A stretch of DNA of 42,337 bases, taken from an uncultured Clostridia bacterium. GTDB lineage: Bacteria > Bacillota > Clostridia > Oscillospirales > Acutalibacteraceae. How positions within the stretch are numbered: position 1 is the first letter of the stretch; each line of letters starts with the position of its first letter. The notes below the pieces were generated by a model, which worked only from the letters and a program-made list of their open reading frames with translations, was not told the DNA's origin and made no database searches. Location: the NCBI GenBank assembly GCA_946186245.1, contig CAMHMN010000017.1, positions 1-42,337 of the forward strand, written 5' to 3'. Positions 34,512-42,337 of this stretch are shown piece by piece. A program made the translations under genes and the position numbers.

Positions 34512-35631
34512 ACCCATTAAGGTATTGATGGTATCCCCCCGGCTGGAGATCTGCGGGGGAGTGGAAAGCTACATTATGTCGTATTACAGAAACATCGACC
34601 GGCATCATGTCACCGTCGACTTTGCGGCTCACAGAGCGGACGAGCCTTCCTACAGGAAGGATATCGAGCAGGCAGGGGGCAAGGTCTTCATCATACCCGA
34701 AAAGGAGCTGAAAAATCCCTTTGGCATGATGAAGAAGCTGGACGCTTTTTTCAAAGAGCACGGCGATTACGATGTGGTGCACTGCAACATGCCCAACGGC
34801 GGATTTTATTATCTCCGCGCGGCCAAGAAGGCCGGTGTGCCGGTGAGAATTCTCCATGCGCACCAGACGAAATACGCCGATATATGGCTCCATTCCGTGA
34901 GGAATTACCCTCTCATCAAGCTGGGAAAGCTCTATGCCAACGAGCGCTGCGCCTGTTCGGAGGCGGCGGGAAAATTCCTTTTCGGCAAGCACTTCCATGT
35001 GATCAAAAACGCGCTTCCATGCGAGCGCTTCTTTTTCCGTCAGGAGGACCGTGCCGGCCTGCGTAAGGAGATGGGGCTGGAGGGCAAGCTGGTAGTCTGC
35101 CATGTGGGAAGGTTCTGCAATCAGAAAAATCAGCTGTTTCTGCTGGATATTTTCAGGTGTCTGCTGGCCAGGCAGCCCGACGCGGTGCTGATGATGGTAG
35201 GCGACGGCGAACAGAAAGCCGACGCCGAGGCGAAGATCAGACAGCTCGGGATAGGCGGCAGCGTCATTCTTGCGGGAGTGCGGAAAGACATTCCCGCTTA
35301 TCTTATGGTATCGGATGTAATGGCGATACCGTCGCTGTATGAAGGCCTGCCCTTCGTGGGACTGGAGGCGCAGGCTTCGGGACTGCCCTGTGTGGTTTCG
35401 GACACCGTGACGCCGGAACTGAACATAACGGGCAACGTGACATTCTGCTCCTTGAAGGCAGGCCCGGAACAGTGGGCGGACGTCATTCTGGAATGTGCCG
35501 GGCGGGAGAGAATGCCGCAGGATGAAATACTGCAAAAAATGCGCCGAGGCGGGTACGACATTCACATTGAAGCCCGCAAACTGGAGCAGCTATATGAAAA
35601 AATGCTGAGTGCAGATGGTGATGGATATTGA
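34498..35631 (+). CDS. Family 4 glycosyltransferase (EpsF/EpsD-like)
   Basis: This 377-residue protein has the GT-B fold of GT4 enzymes: an N-terminal MKRNRPIKVLMVSPRLEICG with GGVES, then C-terminal KLVVCHVGRFCNQKNQ and the E-x7-E motif in YEGLPFVGLEAQASGLP. It adds a sugar from an NDP donor to the growing repeat unit at the inner face of the membrane. I start it at the ATG 34498; a GTG four codons earlier with AGGGAG upstream is also possible. It overlaps the previous gene by 14 bp and the next by 4 bp. Which sugar is used cannot be told. Confidence 0.93.
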   Translation: MKRNRPIKVLMVSPRLEICGGVESYIMSYYRNIDRHHVTVDFAAHRADEPSYRKDIEQAGGKVFIIPEKELKNPFGMMKKLDAFFKEHGDYDVVHCNMPNGGFYYLRAAKKAGVPVRILHAHQTKYADIWLHSVRNYPLIKLGKLYANERCACSEAAGKFLFGKHFHVIKNALPCERFFFRQEDRAGLRKEMGLEGKLVVCHVGRFCNQKNQLFLLDIFRCLLARQPDAVLMMVGDGEQKADAEAKIRQLGIGGSVILAGVRKDIPAYLMVSDVMAIPSLYEGLPFVGLEAQASGLPCVVSDTVTPELNITGNVTFCSLKAGPEQWADVILECAGRERMPQDEILQKMRRGGYDIHIEARKLEQLYEKMLSADGDGY

Positions 35632-36713
35632 TCTATTTGTTCATGACTCTTTTATCAGTCATTCTGGCTGTGATTTATAAAGAATATGATGACCGATATT
35701 CCCTGAAACGGCGTGAGGGGGACTTTCGCAAAAGCAGGACAGCGGCGGTCCTTTCCGTTTTGCCCTTCATCGCCGTGGCGGGATTCCGCTACGATGTGGG
35801 AACGGACTATCTGTACACGTATGTTCCGAATTTCAAAGAAATCGCCAACGGGCAGGACAGCTATTTTGAATGGGGATTTTACCTGCTCAACAAGGTGATT
35901 CAGCTTTACACGCTGGATTATTTCTGGCTTTTCCTGGTATGCGCCGCCATCACCTATATTATGGTGTTTGACTGCATTTACCGGTATATCAAGGATCCCG
36001 CGTTCGGCATATTTCTATTTGTGGCCACCACGTCTTTTTTTGTTTCGCTCAACACGACCAGACAGTATATGGCCATTGCCTTCTTCCTCTGGGCACTGCG
36101 GTATATCAAGAGAAAAGAGCTTGGGAAGTATGTCGTCGCGATCCTGCTGGGAAGCCTCTTCCATTACAGCATCCTGATCATGCTGCCGCTTTATTTTTTC
36201 TGCCGGATCAGATACCGTCCGGTTGCGGGATTTGTCATTGTCGGCCTTTCGTATGCCGTCACCAGCCTGCTGCGTGTGATTCTGACGGGTTTCTTTGCCC
36301 AACGCCGTTACGGGGCGTACTTTGATTCCTCCTACGATTCACATGAAACGGCGGTACGGTTTCTGCTCATCAACGCGGCTGTGCTACTTTTCGGCACGCT
36401 GTGTGCCGGAAGCTCTGCCGGCAAGTCCGCCGATGACGACGAAACCATGAATATCTACATGCAGATACAGCTTGCGTCAACGGTCGTGTGCGCGTGTTCC
36501 GGTGCGCTGCCGCTTGCCTACAGGATCATATGGAACTTCTCGTCCATCCAGATCCTACTGATTCCCGAAGCGCTGAACCGCATTGAATCCGACGGATGGA
36601 GGCGGTTTTGGAAGGCGGCGGTGATCCTTTCCTTTGGGCTGCTGACCGTTGTCACCGTCTTCATTCTGGGCGAGCATCAAGTCATTCCCTACCGGACCGT
36701 TTTTGAAAAATGA
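35628..36713 (+). CDS. EpsG-family membrane polymerase
   Basis: This 361-residue protein has about nine or ten membrane helices. It carries the EpsG pattern: VAGFRYDVGTDYLYTYVPNF in the first loop and SLNTTRQYMAIAFFLWALRYI later, as in Wzy-type polymerases of Bacillus exopolysaccharide operons. It likely joins repeat units outside the membrane. It starts at TTG 35628, overlapping the previous stop (TTGA), with GGTGATGG upstream. The next gene begins 12 bp after its stop. A role in polymerisation is inferred from the family. Confidence 0.9.
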   Translation: MIYLFMTLLSVILAVIYKEYDDRYSLKRREGDFRKSRTAAVLSVLPFIAVAGFRYDVGTDYLYTYVPNFKEIANGQDSYFEWGFYLLNKVIQLYTLDYFWLFLVCAAITYIMVFDCIYRYIKDPAFGIFLFVATTSFFVSLNTTRQYMAIAFFLWALRYIKRKELGKYVVAILLGSLFHYSILIMLPLYFFCRIRYRPVAGFVIVGLSYAVTSLLRVILTGFFAQRRYGAYFDSSYDSHETAVRFLLINAAVLLFGTLCAGSSAGKSADDDETMNIYMQIQLASTVVCACSGALPLAYRIIWNFSSIQILLIPEALNRIESDGWRRFWKAAVILSFGLLTVVTVFILGEHQVIPYRTVFEK

Positions 36714-36724
36714 GGTGGCCGCAG

Positions 36725-37714
36725 ATGATATCAGTGATTGTTCCGGTCTATCGGGTGGAGCATTATCTGGAGGAATGCCTTGACAGCATCGCGAAACAGA
36801 CCTATACGGAATTCGAGGTGCTGATGGTGGACGACTGTTCGCCGGACAATTCCCGCGCCATATGCGGGCAGTATGCCGCGAAGGACAGCCGGTTCCTTCT
36901 TCTTTCACGCGAAAGCAACGGCGGACCCAGCGCCGCCAGGAATACCGGACTGCGCGAGGCCAGGGGAGCGTATATCGCCTTTGTCGATTCCGACGACAGG
37001 ATCGCGCCCGATTACCTGGAAGTGCTTCTGGAATCCATGATCGCAAACGGCTCGGACATCGCGGTCTGCGGCATTTCGCAGGTGCTTCTCAACGGAAAGG
37101 TGCTGCGCCGCCGTGCGGAAAGCAGGTGCTTTGAGAGGGAGGAAGCCATTGTGGAAATGCTCTGCCAGCGCAGCTTTGACACAAGCGCGTGGGGCAAGCT
37201 CTACAGCCGGAAGGCACTCGAAGGCGTTTTTTTCACCGAGGGCATCCTCTACGAAGATCTGGATATCATGTATCTTGTCTTTGAAAGGTGCCGGAAAATA
37301 TCCTATACCGACGACACCTCCTATTATTATCTCCATCACAAAAACTCCATTCTGCGCGGCGGCTTCAGCGAGCGCCAATTTGACGCGCTGAAGGCGGCGC
37401 AGCGCATCATGGATCATTATTCTGAACGGGGCGGATCCCTGTACCAGGCGGCTGTCAGGCGGTATGTCTATTCCAACTTCATGCTGCTGAATATGCTGCT
37501 GGATGACGGGTCGGATGGCGGGGGCAGGGAAAGGCGGTATTACCGCATGCTCAGAAGCAACATCATCCGATATCGCCCCGAAATTCTGCGTTCGGAATGC
37601 GCGAAGAGATCGGACAGGCTGGGTGTGATTTGCATCTCTGCCGGAAGGGTGCCTTTTCGCGTCGGAATGGCCATATTCCGCCGGTTGAGAGGAGTGTCCC
37701 ATGAACAAGACTAA
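36725..37714 (+). CDS. Family 2 glycosyltransferase
   Basis: This 329-residue protein has the GT-A fold: MISVIVPVYRVEHYLEECLDSI, VLMVDDCSPDNSRAI and AYIAFVDSDDRI, which holds the metal-binding DxD-type motif, then YEDLDIMYLVFERC. The C-terminal 150 residues are less conserved. It should transfer a sugar to the lipid-linked repeat unit. I start at ATG 36725 with GAGGTGGCCGCAG before it; an earlier in-frame ATG overlaps the end of epsG without a good ribosome binding site. It overlaps the flippase gene by 14 bp. Confidence 0.95.
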   Translation: MISVIVPVYRVEHYLEECLDSIAKQTYTEFEVLMVDDCSPDNSRAICGQYAAKDSRFLLLSRESNGGPSAARNTGLREARGAYIAFVDSDDRIAPDYLEVLLESMIANGSDIAVCGISQVLLNGKVLRRRAESRCFEREEAIVEMLCQRSFDTSAWGKLYSRKALEGVFFTEGILYEDLDIMYLVFERCRKISYTDDTSYYYLHHKNSILRGGFSERQFDALKAAQRIMDHYSERGGSLYQAAVRRYVYSNFMLLNMLLDDGSDGGGRERRYYRMLRSNIIRYRPEILRSECAKRSDRLGVICISAGRVPFRVGMAIFRRLRGVSHEQD

Positions 37715-39125
37715 GCAGAACTTCTTCAAATCGTCGATATGCTATCTGCTGGGCAACATTCTTTCCAAAGTCGTCATTGTCTTTTTGCTGCCCCTGTATA
37801 CCCATTTTATCAGCCCGGAGGATTACGGACGTTACGATCTGTATGTGGCCTTCTGCAATTTTTTTTCCTCGGTGCTGTTCGGTGAAATCTGGATCGGCAC
37901 CATGCGGTTCATGATCGAAGAAAAGGAAATACGCAGGAAATACGCGGTGGTCAGCAGTTCGCTGGCGGTCTACAGTGTATCGGTGCTGCTCTATCTGGCG
38001 ACATTCAGCCTGTTCAATCTGTTCATGGACATCCGATGCTTCCCGCTGGTGCTCACCTTCGGACTGATGATCACGGTGCAGAATTTCTTTCTCTTCCCGG
38101 CGAGGGCACTGGGAAAGAATATACTGGTGGCGGTCAGCGGTTTTGTTTCCACCTGCGTGATGGTACTGATGAACGTGATTCTCATCACGGTCTTTCATAT
38201 GGGCTACAGCAGCCTGTTTATCGGGTCGATATCCGGCATGCTGGTGCAGACGGTGATTCTGGAGCGGAGCGTCAGGTTCTTCAGGCATCTTTCCTTCAGG
38301 CTGACAGACCGGACCACCGTCAGAAAGCTGGTCTTCTACTGCCTGCCCTACTGCCTGAATTCGGCGGCGTACTGGTTTCTGACCGGCTTCAACAGCGTCA
38401 CCGTCACCGGATGGATCAGTCCGGAACAAAACGGATATTACGCCATAGCCAATAAATTCTCGGCGGCAGTCAATCTGGTGGGAACCTGCTTCTCACTGGC
38501 GTGGCAGGAAGCCGCGTTCGCCAAAAGCAGCGAAAGCAGTTCTCAAGGCAGGTTTTATTCCAGAGCAACCGATCTGTATATCAAGTTGGTGCTCTGCGGT
38601 CTGACGGTGATAGTGCCGGCTGCGGCTGTCGCCTTTCCTGTGCTTGTCGGCAGCGAATATACCTTTGCCAGGCGGATCGTTCCTCTGTCGCTGATGGGAG
38701 CGGCGGCCAATCTGTTCAGCCTGTTCCTGGGCAATATCTTCGGCGCCGTCAAGCAAACGAAATACATCTTCGTGTCGACGGCGGTTTCATGCGTGGTGAA
38801 TGTGGGGCTGCTGCTCGCCCTGATCGATCCGCTGAAGGCGCAGGCTGCCGCGCTTTCGCTGACAGTCGGCTTTTCCGTAAGCTCCGTGATCCGCATGGTG
38901 CTGCTGCATAAACTCATCGGGCTGAAGGTGGATCTGCTCCGGCTGGGGCTGTACAGTCTTCCGCTGGTTGCAGTCTGCGTGATCTACTATCTGTTCGGTA
39001 CGGCCATCAACGCTGTCGCGCTGTCGGCAGCGGTGGCGTATGTCTGCATTGTCTGCAGGCACCTGATCAGGGACCTGTTCCGCATGGTGAAGGGCAGGCT
39101 GTTCAGACCTGCTGTCCGTGCGTGA
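37701..39125 (+). CDS. Wzx-type oligosaccharide flippase
   Basis: This 474-residue protein has about 12-14 membrane helices and the N-terminal pattern of Wzx/MATE-like flippases: FFKSSICYLLGNILSKVVIVFLLPLYTHFISPEDYGRYDLY. It moves lipid-linked repeat units across the cell membrane for polymerisation. It is the last gene of the tightly packed exopolysaccharide operon, which therefore has a Wzx/Wzy-type pathway plus a Wzz-kinase. RBS AGAGGAGTGTCCC precedes the ATG. An initiating phosphoglycosyltransferase and sugar-nucleotide genes are not in the window and must lie elsewhere. Confidence 0.95.
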   Translation: MNKTKQNFFKSSICYLLGNILSKVVIVFLLPLYTHFISPEDYGRYDLYVAFCNFFSSVLFGEIWIGTMRFMIEEKEIRRKYAVVSSSLAVYSVSVLLYLATFSLFNLFMDIRCFPLVLTFGLMITVQNFFLFPARALGKNILVAVSGFVSTCVMVLMNVILITVFHMGYSSLFIGSISGMLVQTVILERSVRFFRHLSFRLTDRTTVRKLVFYCLPYCLNSAAYWFLTGFNSVTVTGWISPEQNGYYAIANKFSAAVNLVGTCFSLAWQEAAFAKSSESSSQGRFYSRATDLYIKLVLCGLTVIVPAAAVAFPVLVGSEYTFARRIVPLSLMGAAANLFSLFLGNIFGAVKQTKYIFVSTAVSCVVNVGLLLALIDPLKAQAAALSLTVGFSVSSVIRMVLLHKLIGLKVDLLRLGLYSLPLVAVCVIYYLFGTAINAVALSAAVAYVCIVCRHLIRDLFRMVKGRLFRPAVRA

Positions 39126-39256
39126 ATCCCGTGAAGGCTTGACCGTTCGCCCGCAGAGGGGCAGAAATGACGGCTCCGTTCCGCCGTCCAAATCCGATGC
39201 GGCGGCGTGATAGATTTAATAAAACATAAAAAAATCAGTGAATTTTGCATTTGTGG

Positions 39257-39285
39257 TTGAATTATTCATAATCATTTGTTATACT
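39257..39285 (+). promoter_or_regulatory. Sigma-A type promoter of the SH3b protein gene
   Basis: -35 TTGAAT (39257-39262), 17-bp spacer, -10 TATACT (39280-39285), 33 bp before the start. A CCGCCG/CGGCGG hairpin at about 39180-39207 may end the exopolysaccharide transcript, but has no T-run. Confidence 0.7.
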
Positions 39286-39318
39286 TTATTCCATCAAACT
39301 GTTGAAGGGAAAAAGAAT

Positions 39319-40824
39319 ATGAACAAAAATATCAAAAAATTCATTGTTGCGGTACTGGCAGGCGCGACGTTTTCGTGCATGGGCGTCATGGAGGTGTTGG
39401 CAGCTCCCCAATACGTCCAGATCACGGGCGATCCTGTGGCGGTGCGTGACAATGCCGGCACAACGGCGACATTCATCAAACAGGTGCGTTACGGCAACCG
39501 TCTGGTTTATCTCAGCGAAAAGAACGATGCCAACGGCACCCGCTGGTATCAGGTGAAGCTGACAGGCGGCAAGAAAGGCTGGGTTACTTCGGTCTTTGCC
39601 GATACGGTGGATGAAAAATACGTCGGACGGGTAGAGGTGGATACCAATCTCCTCAATGTACGTGCAGGCGCCAGTCTGACAAGCGAAATACTCGGCACCA
39701 CCCGGGTGGGCACACAGTACGATTACTTTTCCACAAAGAAGGACGACAGCAATCAGTTATGGTACCTTGTTCATTATAATGATGAACAGACCGCGTGGCT
39801 TCTCGGCACCTACTGCAAGGTTGTGAGCAAGCCCGGTTCCTCCGGCAAGACCGACAGCAAAACCGGTACCAAGACCGTTGAGAGGATGGTCGAGCTGACC
39901 GGCAGTTCGGTGGTCGTCCGTTCAAAGGCGAGTGCGAAGGGCGAAAAGATCGCAACCGCCGCAAAGGGCAAAAAGTTTGAATATCTGGCGACAGGCACCG
40001 ACGAAAAACAACAGACATGGTATAAGATACAGTATACGTCTGACAAGTCGGGCTGGGTTCCCGGTTCGGACAGTAAGATCGTAAAAGCCGCGGATAAGAC
40101 GGAGAGCAAGACGGTGAAGAAAACGACCGTCAAGCAGGTGCAGATTACAGCGAGCAAAGTGGTGGTGCGGAAGTCTGCAAGCAAAACCAGCAAGAGTCTG
40201 GGAACAACCGCAAAGGGCAAAAAGTTCAACTATCTTGCCTCCAAAAAAGGCACGGACGGCAAGACATGGTATCAGATACAGTACAATTCCAAGACCAAGG
40301 GCTGGGTCATCAGCACCTATTCAAAAATAATCACCACGGAAACGACAAAGAAAGAAGAAAAGACGGGTAAAAAGATAGTGGAGATTATTGAGTCCCCGGT
40401 CAATGTGCGAGCTTCGGCAAGCCTGAATGGTAAAAAGATCGGAATTACCTCCAAAGGGAAAAAATTCGCTTATCTTGCCACCAAGAAGGATTCTGCGGGC
40501 AAGACATGGTATCAGATACAGTACAATTCCAAGACAAAGGGCTGGGTGCTCGGTTCGCTCAGCAGAATTGTGATGGAGGAAGTCAAAGCAGATTCAAAGA
40601 CCGACGGCAAGACGACTGTAAAACAGATCGTCATAACCGGAAACCCCGTCAATGTGCGGGCTTCGGCAAGTGAAACCGGCAAGAAGCTGGGAACGGTATC
40701 CCCGGGAAAGAAGTTTAAGCTCCTCTCCACGAAAAAGGATAATAAAGACAGAACATGGTATCAGATACAGTATGATTCCAAGACAAAGGGCTGGGTGCTT
40801 GGCGCATTTGCCGAGATCGTCTGA
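39319..40824 (+). CDS. Secreted protein with six tandem SH3b domains
   Basis: This 501-residue protein has a signal peptide (MNKNIKKFIVAVLAGATFSC, cleavage near VLAAPQ) followed by six bacterial SH3 domains of about 70 residues. The first two are diverged; domains 3-6 are very similar, each with a VxVRxxAS turn, KGKKFxYLA and TWYxIQYxSKxKGWV. Lys/Thr-rich linkers separate domains 3-6. There is no catalytic domain or sortase motif, so it is probably a wall- or polysaccharide-binding protein. The ATG at 39319 has AAGGG upstream; a frame opening at 39238 includes the promoter and is not used. The high similarity of domains 3-6 suggests recent duplications, so assembly of this gene should be checked. 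Confidence 0.92.
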   Translation: MNKNIKKFIVAVLAGATFSCMGVMEVLAAPQYVQITGDPVAVRDNAGTTATFIKQVRYGNRLVYLSEKNDANGTRWYQVKLTGGKKGWVTSVFADTVDEKYVGRVEVDTNLLNVRAGASLTSEILGTTRVGTQYDYFSTKKDDSNQLWYLVHYNDEQTAWLLGTYCKVVSKPGSSGKTDSKTGTKTVERMVELTGSSVVVRSKASAKGEKIATAAKGKKFEYLATGTDEKQQTWYKIQYTSDKSGWVPGSDSKIVKAADKTESKTVKKTTVKQVQITASKVVVRKSASKTSKSLGTTAKGKKFNYLASKKGTDGKTWYQIQYNSKTKGWVISTYSKIITTETTKKEEKTGKKIVEIIESPVNVRASASLNGKKIGITSKGKKFAYLATKKDSAGKTWYQIQYNSKTKGWVLGSLSRIVMEEVKADSKTDGKTTVKQIVITGNPVNVRASASETGKKLGTVSPGKKFKLLSTKKDNKDRTWYQIQYDSKTKGWVLGAFAEIV

Positions 40825-40861
40825 CCGTGCGTGCTGCCGGAAGATTCCCCGTGATACAATA

Positions 40862-40918
40862 AAATAAAAAAAAATTCCCCATATGAGAGATGACCGGAGT
40901 CACTCTCATATGGGGAAT
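40862..40918. terminator. Long bidirectional terminator hairpin between the SH3b and holin genes
   Basis: ATTCCCCATATGAGAG (40874-40889) pairs perfectly with CTCTCATATGGGGAAT (40903-40918), extended by TGAC/GTCA after a bulged A, with a CGGA loop. The A-rich left flank gives a strong U-run on the minus strand, so it best terminates the lysis cassette; on the plus strand the T-run is weak but it lies 37 bp after the SH3b stop. Confidence 0.88.
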
Positions 40919-41004
40919 CGTCATTTTATGCATGTGAAAAGGTGATGATTGCCTGTGAAGCAGAACGGAATAAACCCGGATGAACAGCATTGGAAAACGC
41001 GGGT

Positions 41005-41220
41005 CTACCTCTGTTTGTTCTGGGTTCCGTTACGTTCCGCGTCGATCATTCCCTCTCCGAGAATATAAGCCATGAGTGAGCCTCCGGACATAATGAGAGC
41101 CGTCACCTGCGTGGCCGTGCTGTCCGTCACGCCGAAAGCAAGAAGCATCGGCGTGACAAACCCCGCAACCGCAGCCCAGAATTTGCGGCTGCTCAGTTTT
41201 TGTTTCCAATTGATTTTCAA
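41005..41220 (-). CDS. Phage-type holin
   Basis: This 71-residue protein has the pattern of phage holins of the phi-LC3-like group: MKINWKQKLSSRKFWAAVAGF, then a hydrophobic helix (FVTPMLLAFGV), a loop DSTATQVTAL, a second helix (ALIMSGGSLMAYIL), and a polar C-terminus. Holins form membrane holes that let endolysin reach the wall. It is the last gene of a three-gene lysis cassette, 20 bp from its neighbour; GAGAACAAAGGTTG precedes its start. A toxin-like role or a domesticated function cannot be excluded. Confidence 0.85.
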   Translation of the reverse strand: MKINWKQKLSSRKFWAAVAGFVTPMLLAFGVTDSTATQVTALIMSGGSLMAYILGEGMIDAERNGTQNKQR

Positions 41221-41240
41221 CCTTTGTTCTCCTTTTTCGG

Positions 41241-41483
41241 TTATCTGGCTTGATGTTCGAGATCGTCAATCCTTTGGGTTACGGCCCGGATTTTTTCCTC
41301 CTGCAGTTTCACGGATTCTTCCAGCCTGTAGGTGCGTTCGATCACGGCGTTGTGCTTGTCCTGTTTCTTTTCCAGCTGTTCAATGCGATACGCTGTCAAT
41401 TTGCTGTTGACAAAAATGCCTCCGAAGGTGCCAAGCGCACTGCCGAGCAGCGTGATAATGGATATTACAATTTCGGATTCCAT
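41241..41483 (-). CDS. Small XhlA-like phage protein with coiled coil
   Basis: This 80-residue protein has one N-terminal membrane helix (VISIITLLGSALGTFGGIFV) and a long heptad-rich coiled coil (YRIEQLEKKQDKHNAVIER, LEESVKLQEEKIRAVTQRI). This is the layout of the small hemolysin XhlA-type proteins next to phage endolysins in Firmicutes. It is 3 bp after the endolysin stop and 20 bp before the holin gene, so they are probably translated together. Its exact role in lysis is unknown. Confidence 0.8.
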   Translation of the reverse strand: MESEIVISIITLLGSALGTFGGIFVNSKLTAYRIEQLEKKQDKHNAVIERTYRLEESVKLQEEKIRAVTQRIDDLEHQAR

Positions 41484-41486
41484 CGT

Positions 41487-42281
41487 TTACTTCACCACCT
41501 TCTTCAACGCTGCCCGCGTCTTAGGACCCACAATGCCGTCCTGCACGAGCTTCTGCTTCCTCTGGAAGCGCAGCACCGCCGCCTTGGTCAGCGGTCCGAA
41601 GCTGCCGTCCACCTTCAGTTTCTCGCCGATTGTGGAAGAATTCAGATGCCACTGCACCCAGCGGACGCCGTTGCCGGAAGATCCTCTCCGCAATGCCTTC
41701 TCCGGCTCCGCGTAAGGGCATTTTGCTTTCGGCTTCGGCGCGGGAGCCGCTTCCGGTTTCGCCTTGCTTGCATAATCCGGCAGGCCATAACCCCTGATAT
41801 ATCTACCGTTGACGGTCACCGTGCGGAAGGCGACAGCGTCGTTCTTGTTTCCTTCAATCACCGAGATAATGCCGCCCGAAACTCCGGTCACAATGCCGAC
41901 ATGCTCCGGGCTGCCTTTGTTGTCGGAGGCGGCATAATCTGTGCCGTCCTGCCAATCATAAAAAATCACGTCGCCTGCCTTCGGAATGTAGGAATCCTTC
42001 TCCTGCCAGCGCCCCAGCTTCTTGTACAATGCAATCATGTAAGCGCAGCCGCATTCGATGGGCATGATATCCGTCAGCCCGCATTCAATGGCAATTGCCG
42101 AGACGAAGGTCGCGCACCACGCGGCGGAATAGGTCATCCGGTGATTCCGCGGCAAAGGGCTGAATGAATTGTAACGGTCGATGAATTGCCAGTGGCTGCC
42201 GTCGGATTCCTTGCAGCCGAGGTATTTCTTGGCGGTTGCAACCACCTTCTGTCTGATTTCCTTTTCAGTCATGATAAACAA
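41487..42281 (-). CDS. Endolysin: CHAP-like amidase with peptidoglycan-binding domain
   Basis: This 264-residue protein has an N-terminal CHAP/NlpC-type cysteine peptidase-like domain (SAAWCATFVSAIAIECG with the nucleophile Cys, then SPEHVGIVTGV with the His) and a Lys/Pro/Ala-rich linker (about 172-190). The C-terminal PG_binding_1 domain (GSSGNGVRWVQWHLNS, VDGSFGPLTKAAVLRFQRKQ, DGIVGPKTRAAL) completes it. It cleaves cell-wall peptidoglycan. It starts at TTG 42281, which has AGGAG 6 nt upstream; ATG three codons later is less well placed. It is the first visible gene of the lysis cassette; nothing else phage-like appears in the 56 bases to the window edge. Confidence 0.9.
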   Translation of the reverse strand: MFIMTEKEIRQKVVATAKKYLGCKESDGSHWQFIDRYNSFSPLPRNHRMTYSAAWCATFVSAIAIECGLTDIMPIECGCAYMIALYKKLGRWQEKDSYIPKAGDVIFYDWQDGTDYAASDNKGSPEHVGIVTGVSGGIISVIEGNKNDAVAFRTVTVNGRYIRGYGLPDYASKAKPEAAPAPKPKAKCPYAEPEKALRRGSSGNGVRWVQWHLNSSTIGEKLKVDGSFGPLTKAAVLRFQRKQKLVQDGIVGPKTRAALKKVVK

Positions 42282-42337
42282 TTCACGCTCCTCTCTAAAG
42301 TAAATGTATCGATTTCCGTCAAGAAACCGACATTGCC

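Overview
The window looks like part of the chromosome of an anaerobic, spore-forming clostridial Firmicute (Oscillospiraceae/Ruminococcaceae-like). The evidence is the hrcA-grpE-dnaK-dnaJ order with a CIRCE operator, a gerA/gerB/gerC germinant-receptor operon, NrdG, near-consensus sigma-A promoters with 17-bp spacers, and AGGAGG-type ribosome binding sites with several TTG starts. No rRNA, tRNA or CRISPR array was seen. The genus cannot be named from the sequence alone.

Layout: (1) 1-4172 is the HrcA-controlled heat-shock operon on the minus strand: hrcA, grpE, dnaK and the first codons of dnaJ. (2) 4284-7430 holds a helical protein of unknown function, NrdG, a membrane protein and an L,D-transpeptidase; 7459-8070 holds an unknown gene with its own promoter. 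(3) 8104-13076 is an operon of an Ldh-type dehydrogenase, a YhaO-like nuclease and a YhaN-like ATPase. (4) 13143-19156 is a five-gene operon bounded by a consensus promoter and a terminator-like hairpin: CotH-type kinase, DUF4353 lipoprotein, VTC-type polyphosphate polymerase, DUF4956 membrane protein, and an SH3b-polysaccharide deacetylase lipoprotein. This is the best candidate for an undescribed system. (5) 19182-20311 holds two paralogous lipoproteins. (6) 20331-24851 holds glyA, comF and recD2. (7) 24852-25340 is non-coding and carries two arrays of 21-bp repeats. (8) 25341-29363 is a spore germinant-receptor operon with a fourth small two-helix gene. (9) 29583-31538 is typA. (10) 31894-39125 is a plus-strand exopolysaccharide operon: fused Wzz/tyrosine kinase, three glycosyltransferases, an EpsG-like polymerase and a Wzx flippase. 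A secreted six-SH3b protein with its own promoter follows. (11) 40862-42281 is a minus-strand phage-type lysis cassette (endolysin, XhlA-like protein, holin) ending at a long hairpin.

Much of the window concerns the cell surface: an L,D-transpeptidase, a deacetylase, the exopolysaccharide operon, an SH3b protein whose repeats closely resemble the deacetylase's SH3b domain, and spore germination. A dispersed GC-ended, AT-cored element occurs next to several minus-strand stop codons.
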